A stretch of 64,000 nt of DNA from Gracilaria gracilis (lineage: Eukaryota > Rhodophyta > Florideophyceae > Gracilariales > Gracilariaceae): the NCBI GenBank assembly GCA_030374805.1, contig JARGSG010000189.1, positions 930,001 to 994,000 of the forward strand. The letters run 5' to 3'. Below are positions 44,726 to 55,719 of the stretch, piece after piece. The notes beneath the pieces were generated by a model. It searched no databases, was not told where the DNA came from, and worked only from the letters and a program-made list of their open reading frames with translations. The translations under genes were made by a program, and so were the position numbers. Position 1 is the stretch's first letter. The number at the start of each line of letters is the position of its first letter.

Positions 44726-44734
44726 GCGAGAGTC

Positions 44735-45443
44735 CGTGCTAAACGCACAAACTGTGCAAAGTATCGACGACGAAGCTGAAACGTGTAGCAATCGAAAACC
44801 ACAGCACGACCAAAACTATAGGTCTAGTTCCGGCGGAAACTGACACGAAACGACAACACAGAAGCAGAAGCTCCTTCTCGCAGGACCGAACGTGGATCAT
44901 CTGCGGGGAGCGACACCTCTAAAGCAGAAGCACAAGACAGACCCACGAAAGTGGTTGTGTTTTTTAGGCTCTTGTCGAAAGAGGGCGGGAGACCAAGCCG
45001 CCAACGGAAAAGAAAAGGTTAAAGGGGGGCAGAAAACGACAGGGGGAAGCAAGACAGAGTTTGCTGTGAAGGAAGGTGGGGGAGTCGTTGTAGAAGGGGA
45101 AGTAGTCTGGCCGGATTTGGTCATGATGCGACCGCTCCCGCCCTTTTATACGCAATCAAACCTTCAAAACTAGACTCTAAACGCATTTCTACTTACAATA
45201 ACCAATGAGATGCCTACTAGTGCAACATACCCCCTGTCCTAGCCACTCACCGCCGAGGCCGTAGTGCTAAAGTAGACAGAAGAGCCGAGGAGGACCATGC
45301 GGTGTACTATCGTGCAGCATGCGTAGAAAACTAAAATATCCAGAAAGTATCCAAGTGGAGAAACTTGTAGAGTGCCACTTTGTGTTCAACACGTGTGCTG
45401 CACACGCTGTGCGAAAACAGGTGCCACAATAGGTATGCTCTAA
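44735..45443 (-). repeat. Retro B 3' LTR, proximal fragment
   Basis: Continues the LTR interrupted by the MULE and matches 52112-52811, apart from a 12-bp insertion near 45,110. It contains CCTTTTATACG, a TATA-type element. A 55-60-bp module (CACTTTGTGTTCAACACGTG to GAAAAC) at about 45,375-45,425 is repeated at about 45,455-45,505, so the true LTR end in this copy is unclear. Confidence 0.75.
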
Positions 45444-46123
45444 CTTGCATACTGACACTTTGTGTTCAACACGTGTACTGCACACGCTGTGCGAAAACGC
45501 GTGCAACACACTCCCCAATATACAAACGCTCAAAATTCGTTTCGAATAGAACAGAACGTTTAAAACGCGTTTTATACGTATTGGAAATAACGAAGGTTCA
45601 TAAAACGCTTAAAACATTACAGTAATTTCACACTACTGTAAAGAAATCAGGCTTCGACGGTGACCGCCGTTTGACAGAACTTCCCACTCCCCGTCGATCA
45701 ACTTGTCACCAACCAACGTACTCGCCGCCCCGTTTCCTACCGTGTATTATCCCCATGGCCGCGGTGGCGGCGGCAGCTGCCACAGTTATTGCCCAGGCTG
45801 CCACCGCAGTCGGTGCGTAGACCGTCGTCACAGTCGGCGACAAGGCCGCTGCCGCAGTCAGTGCCAAGGTCGCTGCCGCAGTCGCAGTCAACTCCATCGC
45901 TGCAGTCGCCGTCAACGCCATCGCTGCAGTTGCAGTCAAGGCCTCGGCTGGAGATGGTGTCCAGACCGCCGCTAATGCTAACACACAGCCGTGCTTTTTG
46001 AACTTCTTTTGAACGTTCAAAACGTCAATAAAACGTTCAAAATACTTAAATGTTTGTATACTCCCAAACCCAGCGGGAGCAACACCGAGCGACCAAGAAA
46101 GGGGAAACGTGGACGCGTCGAAG
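45444..46123. repeat. 3' non-coding part of Retro B with Ala/Val-coding repeat
   Basis: Includes the second copy of the LTR-end module, AT-rich sequence, and at about 45,755-45,960 a degenerate 15-18-bp tandem repeat (GCCGCAGTC, GCTGCAGTC). Read on the plus strand the repeat gives Ala/Val-rich peptide with one TAG; on the minus strand it gives Ala/Thr-rich peptide. It is probably a simple-sequence expansion rather than a gene. Confidence 0.4.
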
Positions 46124-47611
46124 TTACTCTGCGGATGTTTTAAACATGAACGGTACATCCATTCGATCCAGAACCGGGGTAAACCTCAAACGACGACGAT
46201 GGGTGCCTTGTTGGCTGTTCACGTGGGTCTGCGTTTCCTCGAGGTACAACTGATCATCCGGCAGATGCCCGTATCTTACCACTTCAAAGTGATAGATATA
46301 AGTCGCCAATTCCATTCCTATATCGCTGCTGATTCCGGGGTAAACATCTGAGATGAGCGTTCTGAGAATATTGGCGGCACCAGGACCGAAAAACGGCCCT
46401 CTGATGCAGAAAAATGCAAGGCAAACATGCATTACGTTCCACACGACGTACTCCTTCTGAGCCAATGGCATTCCTCGAGGAGCGAGCCAATTCTCTATGA
46501 GTCTACCAGCGAGACCGCATCGGCGCAAAGTGAAATCCGATACCAGCCTATTGAAGTTGACCCGTATCGGTAATACGGTGAGGTTCTGTTCTTGGCTTTG
46601 AGGGCTCTCTTCCTGACCCGCGGGACCAGTAATGGTCAGTACGAGATCATCCCGAACATGGTCCGGCCTCCTGCGATACAGCTTCAGGCGTCTGGAGTGA
46701 ATTGGCTTCCGAGTATGACGCTGGCTCCCAGAAATCAAAGTATAGCGGTGATGGTCCGCGCGAATGATCTTGCACGGGCCAGAATACTTCGACTGCAACG
46801 GGAGCCACTTCACACTGAGATTCAACGCCTTTCCTCGGACCACAAGAACTTCATCTTCAACGCTGAAGCGATGCCCATAACGAGAATCGTCGCGGTGGTC
46901 GGGCTGCTTTGCTATGCGCAAGGCACGCCCAATGGAACCCACCATTCACTCATGAAGACGATTGTCTACGGTAGCGTCCTCCATCACGCCCGAAACATCC
47001 ATTGCGTGCATCCTGGAGCGTGTCCCGTACAGTAGCTCAAATGGAGAATATCCCATACTCATCCGGCGGCGTCGGTATCCATATAGCATCCTCTGTAAGG
47101 CGACATCCCATTCCATCTCGGTGTCGGCAACTATCTTGCTTATCGAATGCTTGATAGTGCCTACCATACGTTCGGCACTGCCGTTGGACATTGGTGCATA
47201 TGCTAGAACCGGTCTCCAACGAATGTCATTCTGGTTCATGTACGATTGAACTGCACCTGCCATGAAGGCAGTGGCATTATCTGAAACTATGTTTCGGGGA
47301 AGACCAAAAGGTGCGACGATCTCCTTTCGCACAAAGTCCAGGACGACGGATGCACTGGAACCCTTCGCAGCCAAAGCAATCGGCCAACCAGTGAGATGCT
47401 CGACCCCGATGAGCAGGAAGCGATACCCGCCTTGTGTGGTCCGAAGGGGGCCGGCAAAGTCCACGGAGGACGTTTGGAAGAGTCCAGTGAGAGGGGCACG
47501 CTGTCCTGGTCTATACTTCAGCAGAGGTGCCGACAACTGACAGCCATTGCAACTGCTGCCGTAGTCCACAGTGCCACGGAACATGGTGGGCCACCAGAAA
47601 CGGTCTCGCAT
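46124..47611 (-). pseudogene. Retro B integrase with long C-terminal extension
   Basis: Frame from 47611: MRDRFWWPTM and a CNGC finger remnant, then Asp in SVDFAGPL, Asp in VSDNATAF and Glu in GSAERM (the DDE triad), and after TGA at 46946-46948 the same frame continues with a GPY/F-like module (SKYSGPCKIIRADHHRY). A further ~140 residues follow (FNRLVSDFTLRR, NVMHVCLAFFCIRG, YIYHFEVVRYG). I do not recognise them; they are not a chromodomain. Integrase inserts the cDNA copy, and the C-terminal extension often sets target choice. The copy is broken by the TGA. Confidence 0.75.
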
Positions 47612-47683
47612 GAAGTCTTTGGTAGCCTCGAGGTCCCAATGACAAACGTCGTCGTGGAAACTGTGTAAAAGATTGAGTCTATC

Positions 47684-48369
47684 CTAAATAGCGAAGACCA
47701 GAACCAAGTTCGACTTCGTGCGGCGGTATAGCTTTCCATTCCATGGAAGAAACTTATTCGAATTTCTCTTGATCGCGAGGAGGATCTTGGCGTCATGCTC
47801 GTTTATGGGAAGTCCACAAAGGTATCGGCCTATATTGGCGTAATATGGCTCGAGACCACCGAAAGAATCCTCTGACGTGACTGAGACTTGGCATGCCATA
47901 CCGTGCTCCAACTTCTCTGGCTTCGCGAATAGGGAGAGGTAGTCGGCAGCACAATTACCAGTCCCAGAACGGTACATAATCTTGAATTCGTACTCCGCGA
48001 AAAGATCCAACCATCGAGCGAGGCGTTCATGGACGTCCTTTTTCTGGAAAGCATACCTCAGGCCTGATGATCCGTCACCAAGTGGAATGGCCTCGATCCA
48101 AGAAGGTAGATGCGAAACTTCTTCAAGGCAAATACGCCTGCCAAGGCCTCCTTCTCGCATACCGAGTAGTTTTGCTCAGACTTGTTCATAGTCCTGCTTG
48201 CGTACTGGACCGGTTGGAACATTCCATCCTCCTTCTTTTGAGCCAGGACAGCTCCCAAAGACCGGGTGGAGGCATATGTCTCAACACGAAAAGGGGCATC
48301 AAAGTCCGTGAAGGCGAGAACCAGGGGGCAAACAAGCTTCTTCTTCAACTCCTCGAACGCTTCCCTCAT
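47684..48369 (-). pseudogene. Retro B RNase H and connection domain
   Basis: Two frames joined near 48,070. The first has ETYASTRSLGAVLAQ, where the usual first Asp of TDAS is Tyr, then SEQNYSVCEKEALAGVFALKKFR. The second has RLARWLDLFAEYEFKIMYRSG and NCAADYLSL (normally AD.LSR). A frameshift also separates it from RT. It is inactive. Confidence 0.75.
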
Positions 48370-49742
48370 CTGGGGGGTGAAATCCAGCCTCTTCTTGCCT
48401 GTGGTGGCGGCTTGAAGGGCGCGGAGGTCTGTGAAAACCCCTTGATGAAGCGCCTGTAGTAGCTCGCAAGGCCCAGGAAACTCCTAAGCTCAGTGGTCGT
48501 GGAAGCTAGAGGGGCATCCTGAATCGCTTCAATATTATTCATGTCAAGGGACACTCCACCAGCCTCGATAACATGCCCGAAAAGGTGAATCTTGGGCTGG
48601 GCGAAGTCGCACTTGCTGATCTTCAGCTTCAGCCCATGCGAGGCGATGAGCTTCAGCACTACCGACACATGATGGAAATGCTCCTTCATGGTCTTCGAGA
48701 ATATGACCGCATCGTCAATGTACACATGTGCAAAAGCAATGCGACCGAGAATGGAGTCCATCAATCTTTGGAAATTCGATGGGGCATTCATCAGACCAAA
48801 GGGGATGACTCCGAACTGGAAGGTCCCTTGCCGACAAACGAAAGTGGCCATTTCTTTGCGACGGGGCGACATGCCGATCTGCCAGTATCCGGAAAACAAA
48901 TCCAGCGTCGTGAAGAACGAGCAACCGTCAAGGTCATGGAAGATCTGATCCATGTGGGGGAGTGGCCAATGATCTGGTTTCATGATCTGATTCAAGGCTC
49001 GGTAGTGGACACAGAACCTTGGTTTTCCATCCTTCTCCATGGCGATGACAACGGGGAAGGACCAGGCGGACGAGCATGGACGCACGATCCCAGTAGCAAA
49101 CATCTTGTAGACCTTCTTTCGGACCACCTCGTCATGCTTTGGTGGTAGTATACGGAGAGGTGATCGGATTGGAGTATTGTCAATAATCTTGAAGTCGTGC
49201 AATACGGGCACATCAGAAGGGCGGAGGTCATAGAGGGACCACCCCACAATGTCTGTGGCACAGATAATTGACAAAAGCTTCTGCTGAACCGTCCCGGGGA
49301 GATGCGACAAACGATCAAGAATGACCTGCTTCTGGTCGGTGTCTGGGGGGAAGTCTCGGCGATCGAAGGCACGCCCATGGTCATCACGGACGACGGTGTA
49401 CTGAAGAGAGTACTCCACCTCGTCTGCTACGCAGACATCACTCTCAGAAGCAAGCACAAGACCATGGGGCACTGCAGGGGTTTTTCTTCCGTCCTGTTCT
49501 CGACCGGGTGAAGCAAGGCCGTCCTTGGAAGTCTGAAAACCGTCCTGAGCTCCAGTGAAATCTCGGGAACCACTAAAAGCTCCATTACCTTCAGATATTT
49601 GGTGCTCGACTGGGGCGGATATCTGATTCTGAGGGAAGTAGATGTTCAAGCCCCCAAAATCATCCTGGAGGAGCTGACCTTCAGCCCCGAAAGGCAAACT
49701 GTCCGTTGTGAGCAAAGAAAATGGGGCACCAGGATGACCCAA
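48366..49742 (-). pseudogene. pol: Retro B reverse transcriptase
   Basis: Open frame of about 458 codons with KDGKPRFCVHYRALN, FFTTLDLFSGYWQIGM, GVIPFGLMNAPSNFQRLMD, the catalytic YIDD in AHVYIDDAVIFS, and SYYRRFIKGFS. This is a complete Ty3/gypsy RT palm and thumb. The catalytic aspartates are present. It is out of frame with the protease segment upstream (frameshift near 49,700) and with RNase H downstream. Confidence 0.85.
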
Positions 49743-50889
49743 GTGACGCCTTCTGACTGTAGAGAACTTCTTGGCGATCTGGTTCCTCCTTCTCTCGGCT
49801 TGGGAGAAGGAGAACCTCGTCGCGGATCGAAACTATCAGACCAGAGTCCTCGAACACAACCGGGTGTGGCTGAAACGGCACCTGCAAGGCTGGGTTAGCC
49901 TCACCCACCCCGTCTCCGGTATCTTCATCATCTTCGTTTTCATCTTCTTTGTTGGACTCATCTTCATCTTCTGTGGCTTCTGCGTCCTCGTAGCGCCTGT
50001 TGTCGTTGATAGCGAGATCACCCAATTGTTCCCTGACTCGTTCGTCGGTTGTCGAGGGTGGTGGATGCGGAACACGAGCACCAACCTGACGCAAACCAAC
50101 CAGCTCCGCAGCCCGGGATTCTGGATCTAGACTAGTGTCACTGACTTGCACCTCCCGATTGTCGTGCTCAGAGTCGTGAGACCCATCTGGGTCGAACTCG
50201 TCGATCCCAGCGCCCTCTTAATCTAGTCCGAGTAGGATTGGCGGGCCCTCATATACCATCTGCACCTCCTGCAGGCTGATGTCGATGCAGGCTTGCATCG
50301 CCTCCAAGGTTGGAAAGCCGATGATGAGGTCAAATGGGGGCCTTTCGATGACCACACATTTGAGCGGGACTCTCACAGAATCGAAAATGAAAGAGACATC
50401 ACGGAGCGTGCCGCTAACCAGAGTGACGTCGCCGTTCGCCACGCGAATCTGACGATCAGTAGGCTGGGGTTTCAACGAAAGCCTCTCGGCCAGCTCAGAA
50501 AACATGAGATTGAGGATTGCCCCGCAATCCAGCAGAGCATGTGCGGGAGTCCCATTAACCTTCACTGGGACCACTTTGAGGCGTGCTCCCTTCATGGACG
50601 TCTTGGCGAACGTTACTCGACGCAGGGAGCCCTTGCCAGACAAGATGCGGCGAATGTCCTTCTTGGCATCATCAGCATCGCCACATACCAACTGACCAAA
50701 ATTGAGACCAGTTGGAGCGTTGGCTAACTCTTCCAGCAATTTGTACTTGCCAGAATGCTCTTGAAGCTTAGCGCGATTCGAAGACTTCCTCGCTGCCGGC
50801 TTCCGGGCCTTCTGAGAGGATCTAAAGGCTTCTGTCGGCCTACAACGGCCAATTTGCTTCCCTAGAGCCAGCTTCGACGGGTTGAGCAA
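49681..50889 (-). pseudogene. Retro B aspartic protease and acidic linker
   Basis: Same frame as gag. The retropepsin-like segment has ALLDCGAILNLM, where the active-site triplet is Asp-Cys-Gly instead of Asp-Ser/Thr-Gly, and the second conserved element LIIGFPTLE. TAA at 50218-50220 is followed in frame by a very acidic linker (DEDESNKEDENEDDEDTGD) leading to the RT frameshift. The protease would cut the polyprotein. Confidence 0.65.
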
Positions 50890-50943
50890 CGACTGAATGC
50901 CAATGTGGTCAGCGGTTCTTTGCTGCTCCAGGAGAGCAACGCC

Positions 50944-51975
50944 CTAGGAAGTGCGCTTAGTGGCTGCCACCACCTCGTCATAAGCCTCGTAGCCCTCAGT
51001 CAGAACGGAGACTTGACTTGGCTGCCCAGCCTGCTGGCCACCGCTATTGCCCTGTCTGAGACGGTTTTCGGCTGCCGACTCACTATTAGGAGCTTCAACG
51101 GGGTGCTGGCGGTCGTAAGCGGGGTCACAAGACCAGCAGGTGGCGATTGCGTGACCCATCTTGCCGCAACGTTCACAACGGGTATTGCGGTGCGGATTGA
51201 GAGTACAGCGCGTCGATTATTGCCCTGGTTGACGACAGTAGGCACAAGTGCGCTCGCGATCGTCCTCAGTTCTCTGAGGTGAGGCCTGGGTCTTCTTCGT
51301 CGTCAGTGTGAGCTGGAAGAGCTGCTCTGCGAGAAGATCGACTTTGTTCTGCAGAGGAGGCGACGGATCGCCCTGTTTCGGCCTCTGCATAACATTTTTG
51401 AGCTCCGACAAGAAATGCGTAGCCCCGTGGGACTCTAACAAGTTCCTACTGGCCACGAAGTCCTTCACCAGTGCGTCCAATGACTCGTAGTTGTGAGAGC
51501 CGCGGAACACAACGAATTGCGCGAGGTTGGCGTACTACATGACGGCAGGGCGGAGGAGACCAAACCGGACATTTGAATTAAACCCGGCTTTCTCGAAAGT
51601 TGAATGCATCTTCTTCAGGGAACCAAGGAGGTCCCCATAATCCGGACGCGCGGATGCAGCACGACGAATATGTTCCTCAGGCTTCTCTTCGATGCCAAAT
51701 TTATCCAAAAACGAACGCGTCACGGTGGCATAGTCGGATGTGGCATTGCTGAGGACATCATCGGACGAAAACTGTTCGTAATCGAACTCCAAGGCCTCTC
51801 CTTCGAGAAATCCTAGGAATTCAATTGCACGTTCTTCACCAGCCTTTCCACGGGAGGCAACACTCTCGTAGAAGAAAAAGAACTTGCGGATATCCACGTT
51901 GGAACCGTGAAAAGACGAAACTTCGGGGGAAGGAATACCGTTACTCCCTCCTCGAGAGTACCATGAGAACACCAT
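50944..51975 (-). pseudogene. gag: Retro B gag
   Basis: The frame from ATG 51975 contains a capsid-like region (DIRKFFFFYESVAS, EFLGFLEGEALEFDYEQF, SFLDKFG). It passes TAG 51535-51537 and TAA 51217-51219 in the same frame and ends at TAG 50944-50946. The zinc-knuckle region has CAYC before the TAA and a full CCHC, CERCGKMGHAIATC, after it. The start codon lies within the last bases of the LTR, so the real start could differ. All nonsense codons are one C-to-T step from Gln codons. Confidence 0.7.
51946..51963 (-). other. Retro B primer-binding site
   Basis: Directly after the LTR end TGTTCTCA the minus strand reads TGGTACTCTCGAGGAGGG, beginning with TGG as expected for a tRNA 3' end match. 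The tRNA was not identified. Confidence 0.5.
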
Positions 51976-52811
51976 TTTGATAGGGGAAACGGTGCGGGTG
52001 ATGACAAATCCAAAAACGGGGGGACACAAACATAAAGCAAAGGGGACACAACAGAAAGTGCTCTCGAGAGTACCAGCCCAACAAGCTGTGTAGCGGTAGT
52101 AGGCAAGAGTCCGTAGTAAACGCACAAACTGTGCAAAGTATCGACGACGAAGCTGAAACGTGTAGCAATCGAAAGCCACAGCACGACCAAAACTATAGGT
52201 CTCGTGCCGGCGGAAACTGACACGAAACGACAACACAGAAGCAGAAGCTCCCTCTCGCAGGACCGAACGTGGATCATCTGCGGGGAGCGACACCTCTAAA
52301 GCAGAAGCACAAGACAGACCCACGAAAGTGGTTGTGTTTTTTAGGCTCTTGTCGAAAGAGGGCGGGAGACCAAGCCGCCAACGGAAAAGAAAAGGTTAAA
52401 GGGGGGCAGAAAACGACAGGGGGAAGCAAGACAGAGTTTGCTGTGAAGGAAGGTGGGGGAGTCGTTGTAGAAGGGGAAGTAGAGTTGGTCATGATGTGAC
52501 CGCTCCCGCCCTTTTATACGCAATCAAACCTTCAAAACTAGACTCTAAACGCATTTCTACTTACAATAACCAATGAGATGCCTACTAGTGCAACATACCC
52601 CCTGTCCTAGCCACTCACCGCAGAGGCAGTGGTGCTAAAGTAGACAGAGGAGCCGAGGAGGACCATGAGGTGTACTATCGTGCAGCATGCGTAGAAAACT
52701 AAAATATCCAGAACGTATCCAAGTGGAGAAACTTGTAGAGTGCCACTTTTTGTTCAACACGTGTGCTGCACACGCTGTGCGAAAACACGTGCCACAAAAG
52801 GTATGCTCTAA
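51964..52811 (-). repeat. Retro B 5' LTR (uninterrupted copy)
   Basis: 848 bp matching the MULE-split LTR at 38367-38514 plus 44735-45443. It is intact across the site where the MULE inserted in the other copy. Homology stops at 52811. The 56 bp from there to PB2 match nothing here, so the outer end may be truncated. Confidence 0.8.
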
Positions 52812-53072
52812 GACCAGTTAAAAATTGCAGTACAGTGACAAAACTCACCTTAGACACGCATTTCTTTAGTGTCTATTTGACAAATGACCCCATATGAGGA
52901 CAGTTTTCACTCACATAAATTTTTAGTAAAAGTTTTCACTTCTTCAAAAAAACACTTTGTCCTCATCTCCGTCGTCCTCACTTTTGATGGCGCTAACCAA
53001 AGTCGACCATCACATGTACATAGAAACCAAGCTGAAGCGTTCTTTCACAAACGTCAACACAATCTGTATACA

Positions 53073-55185
53073 ATGGCCCCGTCAACAGACCCTCATCATA
53101 CAGCAGGAAACAAAGTCCACAGTCAGGCCAGCCTTGTAGTTTGTGAGTCGGAAAGCGAACACTACTTTGGATCTCTTCGGAAGTCAAGAACTGTTTCCGG
53201 AACACTAACAAAAGTTGAAATTCAACTTGTCAACGACCAAATGCACACAATTTTCACTATTCTGTTTGACCTTCCAAACCGCCAAAAAGAGGGTACACTT
53301 CCACTCTTCCAAACCGCCAAAAAGAAAGAACTCTTCCTATTTGCAGTGTAAAAGTTTTTGATGGTTTCTTTAACAGTTGGAAATGTTGGCACAGCAGTTG
53401 TACAACCGTTACCGATCGAGAATATTGACAATTAGCCGAATGAAAGAGCATAAGTGCAAAATTTGCAGAAGGCGGACCCAGTATTACCAGCACCTTCTTC
53501 CGACCAGTCAGTGACTGTGTATGATCGTGCGTGGAACAGGGAGACAAGTTGTAGCCCTATCAATGGATGCATGCAGTTGCACCCGTGGAAAGTTATTGGG
53601 CCAGCCGGAGATTTCATCTCACCACCTCATTGTGCGTGTACGACGACATTTATTGACTATTTTCTATGGATGTTCCCCATCGGACATTTGAGGACTATTG
53701 TAGAGAAGACGAAAAAGAACTTGGAAAATGATTGCGCGTCTTCGGCGAGTAAGGGAGAACTTTTAAGTTATTTTGGCATCATTTGTTTAATAAGCAGGCT
53801 CGAGTTTTCCAAGAGTAGAGATGTAGGGGGTTCAAAACCAGCATCTAGATATATATCTCAGCGTGTGATTGGTGAAGAAATGTCATGAAATAGGTTTGAA
53901 ACTCTAAGGCGGTGTATTTGTTTCAGTGGTAACGCTGCTCAAGAGGATTATGACACGGCTCGCTGGAATTTGGTCACTGATTTCGTGAAAGCCATCAATG
54001 ATCACTGCCGTTCTTTCGTGACAACTTCACATGCTTTATGCGTCAATGAGAGTATGTCACGCTGGTAAGATCTTGGGGGAGACTGGATTGATGTAGGGCT
54101 CCCGCATTATAGCGCGCTGGATCGAAAACCCCAAAAAAAGTTTGGAAATGAAAACCGTTTTCTGCGGAAGAAGTGGTTTCATGCTAAATATTGAGCTCAA
54201 TATGGGATCTGAAGCCCCTGATCAGGATTTTGATACAGAACATACTCATGGAACGGCAATTTTACTTCGATTAGTCCAGCCCTGGTTTAGGTCTGGACGC
54301 CGTGTCTGTGCAGATTCTTTTTCTGCATCTGTGAAAACAGCTAATGCACTTTTGGAAAAAGGACTGAGCTTTACTGGGGTTATCAAAAATGCAACGCGTC
54401 AATATCCTATGAACCATTTATTAGAGAAGACTTCAGACAATCGTGGAGATTTCGTTTCAATGCTTTCGAAGGGGAACGGTTTGAATATGGATCTAATGGC
54501 GGTAATTTGGGGCGATAGGGAAAGAACTTGTTTTATATCAACATGCGACACTGTGAACCCTGGAAACCCAATCATCCGACAAAGATGGAGACGACAGGGA
54601 AATGTTTCAAGAAAAGTTGAGCTTGAAGTACCGATACCAGAGGTTTTTGAGGAATACTACAAAACATGTTCAATGATGGACAGACACAACAGATGCCGCC
54701 AAGATGACCTAGAATTGGAGAAAAGAATCGAGGTCAAGGATTGGTCGTTCCGTGTGAGTTCATCTTTATTATCTTTTTCTATGGTTGATGCGTGGATGCT
54801 ATATAAGGCTTGCAATGGTATGCGAAAGTTATTATCTCCACATAACTTCTATTCAAAGCTGGCTGACGAGCTTATCACCAATACGTGGGGACCGGACCGC
54901 TTTGATGACTCGAGATGAAGAACAAATGGAAGTAGAAGATGATACTCAGAAACCTGCAAAAACTGGTGTGCATCTTATGCAGACTAATCGCAAGAGAAAA
55001 ACTAAGTACGGAATAATTACGAAGTGTTCATATCAAGGAAGATGCAAAGTGGAATATGAAATCTAAGTCTTTATGTTCTGAATGCTACACATCTTTGAAA
55101 TTTGAGATGTATTTATGTCACACTGGTACCGAAAGGGACTGCTTTAAGAACCACATTGAGTTACGTCACGGTGTTAAGAAGTAGT
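53073..55185 (+). pseudogene. PB2 transposase (DDE_Tnp_1_7 type), broken
   Basis: ATG 53073 opens an N-terminal region that meets several stops from 53,349. The same frame resumes at 53,454 with VYDRAWNRET, WKVIGPAGD and FLWMFPIGHL (PB1: WKVIGPLGD, FFMWMFPQDHL). TGA at 53886-53888 and a stop just after SMSRW follow, then a frame change near 54,130. Next come CADSFSASV (second Asp), DRHNRCRQDDLELEKR (third Asp) and DAWMLYKACNG. After another shift the Cys-rich end appears (KCSYQGR, LCSECY, YLCHTG, HIELRHG), like the C-terminal zinc domain of piggyBac transposases. The first acidic site reads CVNESM, with Asn where Asp is expected. Confidence 0.7.
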
Positions 55186-55479
55186 AGAAGCACATCTCTT
55201 GTCAACAACAACGTCAAAATATGAGCAAACAAGCGCTGATATTGAATAAAAACACATAAAGAACCACATTATCAACAAGAGTTTATAAGCCGTAAGCGCC
55301 CTACTAATTCAACCCGCGTTATAGAACATGCCAGATAATGTTTACACTTTGACGAAACTGCCTCTTTAACATGTGTCACCTTGTTGTGTCTGTTGTTCAA
55401 GTGGGTGTATAAAACGTTCTTAGTCTAAATTTATTACTAGAATTAGTCGAGCTCCGTAGGGAGTTTCTGAGTTTTAATA

Positions 55480-55545
55480 AACTCAGCGAGGTTTGAACTC
55501 AGGTTTAATATGCTCACACAGGATATCTTATCCACCAAGCTCTGA
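55480..55545 (-). ncRNA. tRNA-like sequence inside the 3' end of PB2
   Basis: On the minus strand AGCTTGGTGGATAAGA (55526-55541) resembles an A box and GAGTTCAAACCTC (55488-55500) is a typical B box, with tRNA-like spacing. A hairpin (TGAGTTTTAATAAACTCA) follows. It is probably a tRNA relic or SINE head captured by the element. No full cloverleaf was established. Confidence 0.3.
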
Positions 55546-55719
55546 TTACTGGCCGTTCTGCCTTACAGACTACTACTTGAACGACTGTTCAAAGACTTTT
55601 CAAATTTCAGAATTTGAAAAGTCCGCATTATAGGTCTGAAATGTAATTTTTTGCTATATTTTACTCTCTCAACGGGCTGACCTCATATGAGGTCAAAGCG
55701 TTGGTCCGATAGACACTAG

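Larger units (their letters stand above)
52870..55715 (+). mobile_element. PB2, piggyBac-like element of the CTAG family
   Basis: The left end TGTCTATTTGACAAATGACC is preceded by TTAG (52866-52869, one mismatch from CTAG). The right end GGTCCGATAGACA is followed by CTAG at 55716-55719. Subterminal CATATG palindromes are CCCATATGAGG near 52,889-52,899 and GACCTCATATGAGGTC at 55679-55694. The element is 2,846 bp and carries a plus-strand transposase. The right ~150 bp are shared with PB3. Confidence 0.65.

Noticed and set aside
45703-46158. Ala/Thr-rich minus-strand ORF or Ala/Val-rich plus-strand ORF as a gene
   Set aside because: Both come from a degenerate 15-18-bp tandem repeat in Retro B non-coding DNA.
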